From: Coptis chinensis
Lineage: Eukaryota; Streptophyta; Magnoliopsida; Ranunculales; Ranunculaceae
NCBI GenBank assembly: GCA_015680905.1
Contig: CM027379.1
Coordinates: 90,977,501-91,041,500, forward strand
Direction: 5' to 3'
Length of the DNA stretch: 64,000 nt
Positions 57,659 through 64,000 of this stretch are shown piece after piece. The notes beneath the pieces are model-generated. The model was not told where the DNA came from. It was given only the letters and a program-made list of their open reading frames with translations, and did no database searches. The position numbers and the translations under genes were made by a program. Every line of letters begins with the position of its first letter. Position 1 is the stretch's first letter.

Positions 57659-59191
57659 CATAGAAACACGTGTAATTAAGGCATCTGTTAGGATATAGAT
57701 AGAGTTAATATGCATTTGTTTTCTAATTAAAATTTTAAAAATTCAAAAATATAAATAAATAAGTTCATGCTATACACTTAGGAATAGTGGTATTGTTTTC
57801 CTTCTCTATGCTCTTAACAATCTAGAAATCTCACGTAGCTTTTGCATCAAATTAATTTTTAGAAACATAGGTTAATATGTAGGTAATAATCTTTGCATCT
57901 ATTTATAAATATATTACATGAGTATCGATGATTGTTAGTAGTAAGTTTCTGAAATCTAGGCTAGAGTACTTATTCTACAAATCCTGTGAGAATATAGCCT
58001 AAAGCCTTATATGAGCGAAACATTTGAGAAATAACACAAGGGAGAAGTAAAATCCGGATAGAGATATCACACGTCCACTTGCTTGATCACTAAACCATAT
58101 CCTAAGCGAGAATTTAGGCCCTCTTTGGATCGATATAGCCAGAAATTCAAACCTATGAATTATTTTCCACTAGTCGCCCCTCTGAGCCTTTCTTTAGCCT
58201 TTCATAAACCACAAATCCTTTACCCTGTTACAAAATAAAAAATAATAATAATAATATTCAACCTACCCAATTAAGATAAGTCTGAAAATAGAATGATGAA
58301 GAAAGAAGAAGAGAAAAACATGTGTAAACAAAAATTAGTTAGTTGCTTCAGGAAATAAAGAAAAGAAGTTTCCATCCAAAGAAAAGAAAAATAAAAATAG
58401 AAATAAATAAAGACTCCAAAAAAAAAAAAAAATAAATAAAAGGAGTCAAAAGCCAAAGAAAAAAAAATATGGCTAAGGATGGAAACAAAGTATAGAAGCA
58501 AAAGAAAATAACAAGGTTTTCTCTAAGTTACATAATATGAAGACTCTATTATCTCAGACTTGTCCTTTTGAATATCCATTTCCTTCCTTCTTAAACCATC
58601 TCCTAATCCCCGCAACACCTAATAAAGACCTCTAGCTCAATTAGGAATAGGTTAGTGTGATAGTAAGTGGCAGATGTGTTTGATCGACTCCAGCTTCCTT
58701 GTTGTCATTGAGATTGTAAGGTAAAGTGTGCATCACTTGACTAGAGTAAATAAACTTGAGTGGAAAAATCAGAGTGTTGTATCTTGACTATTATTGTGAG
58801 AACCTACTTAAGGACGCTATTCCGAGTTTCAGAAACGGACCTGCTATTGCATTTCATAGTATTACTCATTGTATATATGTTTATTGTAGATGATTGATTA
58901 TTATGCATATATTAGCTTAGGTTTCAACTTGATTACTCTATATGCATTGCTAATGAGAGGTATAGATAATTTGGAGCATGAATAAGGAAAAAATAGTGTT
59001 ATTTCTTAGTCGTTGTAGTATAGATGAAGTTTGTGAGTACCTTCACTGGAAAACTCTCACGAGGCTATAACTCGTCCACTAGGGAATTTCTAGTGGTTTA
59101 AGGCCTTGTTGCATATGATCAATGCAATCGCACTCAGCGAAACGAGAGTAGTTAGAACTCCATTTTTGGTCACTTATTCTAATTTCTCATC
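57659..59191 (+). other. 3' spacer of element D
   Basis: About 1.5 kb of non-coding sequence between the two hairpin/PPT modules. Blocks match the inverted 19349-20820 region of the minus-strand element. A-rich at 58365-58480. No ORF of note. Confidence 0.65.
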
Positions 59192-59230
59192 TTTGCTTGA
59201 GGACAAGCAAAATGCTGTTTGGGGGTGGTT
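59192..59230 (+). promoter_or_regulatory. Terminal hairpin plus polypurine tract
   Basis: A perfect 8-bp stem (arms TTTGCTTG / CAAGCAAA, loop AGGA) at 59192-59211, then AATGCTGTTTGGGGGTGGTT, directly against the 3' LTR at 59231. Confidence 0.82.
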
Positions 59231-60749
59231 TGATAAGAGCCCAAAACTGTAGTTTTAACCTTGTAATGACATACTTTTTAGACCAATTATGTGAGTAATA
59301 ATTAAGAGTTAACACCGATTCACGTTTTTATGCATTTCGGGCTTCAAAGTCCATTATGTACAGAAATATGCCACTTTAGTGAGATAAAGGAGCAAAGGTC
59401 GGTTACTAAGGAGTTCTGTGATTAAAGGCCAAGATTCAAGAAGACAAAGCCTTTCTAAAGCCCGGTCAAAAGCTGAAAAGTCGACGCTGGCGTAAAACTT
59501 GACACAAAGTCGTAGTGAACTTCCGAAGGCCATATCTTTGGACTTAGACCTCGGAATGGGTCCTACCTTATGTCAAAACGACCGGCTCGGAAAGAGCTTT
59601 CCAATGGTCCAAGCCGTGATCCAATTAGAGGAGCAAAAGTGGACGAAAAGTCTGTTGAAGCCAACTGCAGCTGAAGAGTCCTTTTTGGACTGAAAGAATT
59701 GGGTTTTGGGCCTGATTCTCTGGCCCAAAACATGGCTCCAAGCCCATGCACGATTTTTGGATCTGAAAGTATAAAAACAAAAGCTTAGCTCTTTGTTAAT
59801 GGTAGATAGTTAATGGTAGATAGCTTAGAATAGAAAGTAGCCATTAGAATAGCTTTTAAATCTAGATTTAATTGTTTTAATTAAGTTTAATTTCAAATCC
59901 AATTCTTGTTTTAGATTAAACTATTAGAATCATTACTCTTAATTATTTTGATTAATAAAATAGCTAGTTATTAAATTTCGATTCTTGTCATTTACATTTG
60001 TGTTATATCTGATTCATTTACTACTTGTTATTCAATTCTTAGTTGTTAATTAGATTTTAATTATTGTTTAATTTAGATTAGTAAATTTCAATTCTTTATA
60101 TCATGTTTAGTTTAACTTTAATCGTAAATGATTGCGTAATGATTCTCGGCTAAACCTCCATTAGAGGGGGTTGAGAAGCCTTGATGAAAGCTTGATTCCG
60201 ACTATCGTAGAATCGTCGTAATTTCCTTTCCACTCTAGAAACGATTAGTTCACCATGAGAATGGGTTTAATCGTTCACATGCTAGTTATGAATTGGTAGG
60301 AATGCCATGTGTAATTAGGGATTAGGAAGAACCAATTGTTCTGCGAAGCAGTCAATTCGGATTACTGACGATTAAATCGTTAATAGGATAAAGTCGAGTT
60401 AAGGTGGAATCAATCCCCCTCTAACTCCTTATCATCGAATAAACGTAGCATTTCCTTAGTTATTTTGATAACCGACTAGTTGCATCTTGTGGGTAGTTGC
60501 ATCGTAGTCTAGTTGCCTTTTCGTAAATCTCTCATTAGACTTTAGTTAAGTTTACTTATACTTAGAGAACATTAACATGCGGAAGGACTAGGAGTGGAAC
60601 GAATCACTCTACTCCACTATATCTCATAGGATTGAGAGTAGAAATCTTTGATAAAAAATAGACACATAAAATTAGTTTTAGTTTTACTTTCGTATAGAGT
60701 TTCATCGCTTTAGTTTGTAGGTAAGACTAATCAATTTTATCTTTTATCA
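59231..60749 (+). repeat. 3' LTR of element D (1,519 bp)
   Basis: TGATAAGAGCCC...CTTTTATCA, near-identical to the 5' LTR with a few substitutions and small indels. TATA-like TATAAAAA at 59770-59777, hairpin CCTCCATTAGAGG at 60155-60167, followed by TATGC. Confidence 0.93.
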
Positions 60750-60754
60750 TATGC

Positions 60755-61520
60755 TATACCTTAGAAGAATCTCGGGAATGAACCATCTTTGAAAAGGAAA
60801 AAAAGAATCTTGAGAAAATTGGAGAAGATAATTATGATGCTCTTGCGATGCGCTCATTTTTTAAAGATTTTTATAGAGATTCGGATGGCAATATCACAAG
60901 TTGCAATGATTTTGCACAATATCTTGCAAAGAGTGAATGTTGAATTATGGAGGCAAATGATGCAAAATTTGATGAAAGCAAAGTCCGTCATTTAGCAAAA
61001 ATAGATTTGGAGTATTCCTCGATTTACACGGCAAAGAAGTTGAGAACGTTTTTGACACCAACTAAACTAGCACGTACGGCGGTTCCGACTGAGTTATATC
61101 GTCAATTGACATGTCTTAGGACATTGGATTTAAGTTCTGGAGACATCGTGGAACTTCCAGATGAAGTCGGAAGATTACTGCATCTAAGATACCTTAATTT
61201 TCCGTCCACAAAGTTGTCAGAGTTGCCCGAGACTGTATGCAATTTGTACAATTTACAAACCTTGCAACTCGACTGGTGCCAAAATCTCTAGAAACTACCA
61301 AACGGCATTAGGAAGCTATCTAATTTGAGGCACCTTGAAATCTCTGCAACTTTTGCTCTGGATTACTTGCCACACGCGGGATAGGTAGATGCAAAATCCT
61401 CCGAACATTAAGTAAGTTCATTGTGAATGGTGGATGCAAAATAGGTGAGCTAAAGCATCTGAATTTTCTTCGAGGAAGTTTAGAAATTAAGGGTTTTGAA
61501 ATTAAGTGAATTAGTGTTTA
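60755..61520 (+). pseudogene. NB-ARC/LRR disease resistance gene remnant (RGA-like CNL)
   Basis: Decayed 3' half of an intracellular immune receptor. First frame: ENLEKIGEDNYDALAMRSFF, KDFYRDSDGNITSC, then a deletion that removes the MHD-type motif and joins to NDFAQYLAKSEC. The next open stretch (60947-61291) has LEYSSIYTAKKLRTFL and LRR repeats LTCLRTLDLSSGDIVELPDE, LLHLRYLNFPSTKLSELPET and YNLQTLQLDWCQNL, ending at a TAG. Further LRR traces (KLPNGIRKLSNLRHLEIS) reach about 61500 with more stops. The P-loop and earlier NB-ARC motifs were not found upstream. Element D inserted immediately 5' of this remnant. Confidence 0.8.
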
Positions 61521-63000
61521 AGGAGAAGTACTTTGCCTTGTTTTAATTTTGGATTGTTCTAGCGTGAGCTTTTATTTTAACAGAAACAAGAGATGAGCCA
61601 TTGCACTTGTTTTAGTTTCTAGCGCGATGATGTGACCACTTGGAGGTTGTCAAAGCTTGGGAATTTTTTTTTCAGCAAATATATTCCTATAACATTGGCA
61701 ATATATATTATTTTGTGGACCTCGATATAGGCTCGTTTGGTGTAGACCAATAGTTTGCTCTGTGACTGGATTATAGTGGAAACAGTCCTTCAGGATTTAA
61801 GAATGTAACCGTTTCCTCATTTCAATCTCACCATATAACCCGTGGATGACTAATGCAATGAAAAAAAAATTGTACTTTTCATCCTGCTTTGTTAGTAGGA
61901 ACATCTACCATGACAAGCTGCTGACCTACTTTTTCGCATACTAGGTTCGAGGAACTCAAAACAGAGCACGCACGCACCACAACACCAAACAGGTAGTCCT
62001 TTTTAAAAACTCTATCTAGTTTCTCCTTTTTAGTTGGGTGATCCTATACATACAAGTAATTTTATACTTTTTGGTGGTTGCAGTTGTCAACACTCTTCAT
62101 TTCATATTACATAAGAGTGATCTCCATCTATTAAACATGTGCATTAAGACTTTTTTATATATATTTTTCGGGTCTATGATATCCATCTATTCTATTTATC
62201 TCTCTTTGCTAGTTTTATTGAATTTGAAATGTACATAGATATTTGAAAACAACTACACTTAAATATGGCATTATTTTCGAGTTGAAGTTTAACATCAATT
62301 TTTCTTGGGTTTTGCTTTAGTTCGTGGGAAATGTGAAGCCATATGATAAAACTAAAAAACGATATCGACATCTTATAAGGTCTCTAAAACTACTTCTGCG
62401 GTCTCACCCAGAATAGTTATTTCTTCGCAGAATACCTTAGCTTAATGTACAGATGGAGTTTTAAACATCATTGACCCTTTTTTAGTTTGTCTAGATTGTA
62501 GATAGGCAAGCATATTCGATACAGAGATATGCATCCTCTAAAGTTGTCACAGTGCAAGTTCTTCATTCAAAAACTTTTCTGCACCTATGACTTTTCCTCT
62601 CATATGATTAAATGCCAAAGTATAGTTTACTGCTCTTAAGAAAAGGTAGATGTTATTCATTTTGATGAGGTCACAGTCATTAAGTTTAACTGAATTTTTT
62701 TCTTATATATGCGAGACAGAAAATTTAGATGTAAGGTTGATCAAATTGGCATGGAGATCATATCCTTTACAAAATACAGATATTAACTCGTCTTTGCATA
62801 TTTTCAAATGTATGGAGGCGATCTGTGCGCATTACAATCTTCTCTAGAGTTGCTATGCACATGAGCAATGTCTTAAGAGCTTTTTCTGGTTGTTGATTCT
62901 TGACCTGTCCTTTTTTTTTCAGACAAATTGTGATATGTTTTGCAATGGAGAGTAAACAGATGAGTATTACCACTGGGATTTTGACATTATGTGTTATTAG
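61521..63000. other. Unassigned AT-rich region
   Basis: No gene recognised. Short frames with hydrophobic stretches (62038-62238) have low-complexity composition. About 40 bp near 61889 (AGGAACATCTACCATGACAA) resembles a stretch near 47976, so some duplicated sequence lies on both sides of element D. Confidence 0.4.
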
Positions 63001-63183
63001 TTGAACTACGAAATGGCGCCATTTGAGGCCAAGGAATCTTCGATAGAAAAAGTTATGCAGAAGTTCAGAACAATCTTGTGTACGATTCCTGTTACGTGTT
63101 CTAGGAAGTATGAACAGAAGGACACTTGGTTTATGAGCTGGCACCCAGATAGCAATAGCTTATTCTATGTATGTGTACACTAG
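63001..63183 (+). CDS. Possible unrecognised exon
   Basis: An open stretch contains EAKESSIEKVMQKFRTILCT and KDTWFMSWHPDSNSLFY. A TAG-type acceptor context (GTTATTAG) precedes it and GTATGT follows SLFY at about 63168, so it could be an internal exon. No family recognised and no partner exons seen. It could equally be a gene fragment. Confidence 0.25.
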   Translation: MNYEMAPFEAKESSIEKVMQKFRTILCTIPVTCSRKYEQKDTWFMSWHPDSNSLFYVCVH

Positions 63184-63584
63184 CCTTAAGGACTCAATTG
63201 TATACTTATCATTTCAAATCCATAATATAAAATCATTCTATTATTTTGTTCTCCTAGAAGTGTTGACTCATGGAAATTTTTTGTCATGTTTGATTTGTTT
63301 AGATCCCATTTCATATTTGGCATTGTCAGTTGTAGCGTGTTAAAGTGTTATTTCAACTCCATTTTGGTCAAGGTCTTATACAATATTCTTAGTACTTCAG
63401 ATCAAAGAAACTAACTGGAAAGATTTACGTTAAATATTTTTTTTTATAAGAGGGGCATTTCTAAAAGTAGTTGATTTAGAACAAGGTTGTTACTAGCGAA
63501 TAGGTAATGATCAAAAGGTAGCTAGTTGTGTACATGGATCCTTGGTGACTTATCAATGACAAACTAGTTTTGTTGGAAGATTGG
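63184..63584. other. Unassigned
   Basis: AT-rich sequence without recognisable features. Confidence 0.4.
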
Positions 63585-63815
63585 ATTGATGTTGAAGATT
63601 GCAACGGTGGTCGGATGGTGTACTCTCTATTATTAGAGGGTGCTCGAGTGTGGGATAGAGGCAAACTTCTTAAGTTCCTCCTGTGGAGACTATTATGGCT
63701 ATTAATGTGAGACCAGGTTCGATCTATGGAGGACAAGTTATCCTAGCTGGGTACTAAAGGCGGGCACTTTTCTGTCAAATCTGCTTATCAGCTAGTATAC
63801 ATAAAACACACAACA
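63585..63815 (+). pseudogene. LINE-type (non-LTR) retrotransposon fragment
   Basis: A short frame with VEDCNGGRMVYSLLLEGA and, after stops, MEDKLS-LGTKGGHFSVKSAY followed by QLVY. The DKL(S/I)W...G.FSVKSAY pattern is typical of the region just after the RT in plant LINEs, before the zf-RVT domain. The Trp codon in that motif reads TAG here. Only a fragment is present. Confidence 0.5.
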
Positions 63816-64000
63816 CAAGAAAAATAACACACATTTTCATCTTCTCAAACTTGTTTACTAAGTAATTTGAAGTACAACAAAGAGATTACAACACAAAAAA
63901 CTACGAAAGTTTAGTAAAAAAAAATAGTTTAAATATAAACAAAAGCCATACAATATGGCTTCAAATTGGAAGATCGACTTGCTACTTTTGTATATGTTCA
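63816..64000. other. Unassigned right edge
   Basis: A-rich sequence with nothing recognised. Confidence 0.4.

Larger units (their letters stand above)
48075..60749 (+). mobile_element. Complete non-autonomous Athila-like element 'D' (12.7 kb, TSD TATGC)
   Basis: Both LTRs are present with TG...CA ends and flanking TATGC at 48070-48074 and 60750-60754. Order: 5' LTR, PBS, gag-protease, pol deletion joint, ORF2, ORF3, internal hairpin/PPT, 3' spacer, terminal hairpin/PPT, 3' LTR. RT, RNase H and integrase are absent, as in element C. The LTRs are very similar by eye, which suggests a fairly recent insertion, yet the ORFs are full of frameshifts. It therefore likely moved with enzymes supplied by another element. 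Confidence 0.93.

Noticed and set aside
58271..58501. Hydrophobic Phe-rich minus-strand frame, possible membrane protein
   Set aside because: It is the antisense of an A-rich spacer in element D; composition alone explains it.

Overview
The window is nuclear DNA from a flowering plant, most likely a eudicot. Two plant genes with introns are present (a CASP-like membrane protein and the nucleoporin NUP35), along with a fragment of the mitochondrial pyruvate dehydrogenase E2 gene and a broken NB-ARC/LRR resistance gene. Most of the rest is plant retrotransposons of Copia and Ty3/gypsy type, mainly Athila-like, with several small DNA transposons. I cannot name the species. No rRNA, tRNA or CRISPR locus was recognised.

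Layout. 1-1.4 kb: 5' part of a CASP-like gene (minus strand) that runs off the left edge. 2.39-2.61 kb: a 222-bp Mutator-type MITE with a 9-bp target duplication. 3.37-9.52 kb: NUP35 (minus, three exons); its 4.6-kb second intron is a six-unit tandem array. 9.8-13.6 kb: a dead Copia element (minus). 14.9-15.4 kb: three exons of a PDH-E2 lipoyl domain (plus). 15.7-17.6 kb: two diverged LTR-like sequences, perhaps a TRIM. 17.7-34.1 kb: remains of minus-strand Athila-like elements (3' LTR, ORF3, two ORF2 blocks, then integrase, RNase H, RT, protease and the gag C-terminus). This stretch is interrupted by an 883-bp long-TIR DNA element and a plus-strand solo LTR. 34.3-42.6 kb: a plus-strand gypsy element with gag-protease and ORF2 but no RT/RNase H/integrase. 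43.1-46.1 kb: a small non-autonomous LTR element with TSD GTATC. 46.3-46.8 kb: a MITE with TSD TTA. 48.1-60.7 kb: a complete 12.7-kb non-autonomous relative of the 34-kb element, with two LTRs and TSD TATGC. 60.8-61.5 kb: NLR gene remnant. 63.6-63.8 kb: LINE-like fragment.

How the parts relate. The gypsy copies share LTRs beginning TGATAAG, a PBS-like start resembling the tRNA-Asp type, gag-protease starting MRLRS, and one or two extra downstream ORFs of the putative plant transposon protein type. The 34-kb and 48-kb elements lack the same pol segment and carry the same in-frame TGA in gag. This points to a non-autonomous subfamily mobilised in trans by a relative that has RT and integrase; the minus-strand copy at 29.6-34 kb is a dead example of such a relative. 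A hairpin with compensatory differences between copies precedes the polypurine tract, and a second hairpin/PPT module lies about 1.6 kb upstream. These, the NUP35 intron array and the shared gag stop are the main leads.
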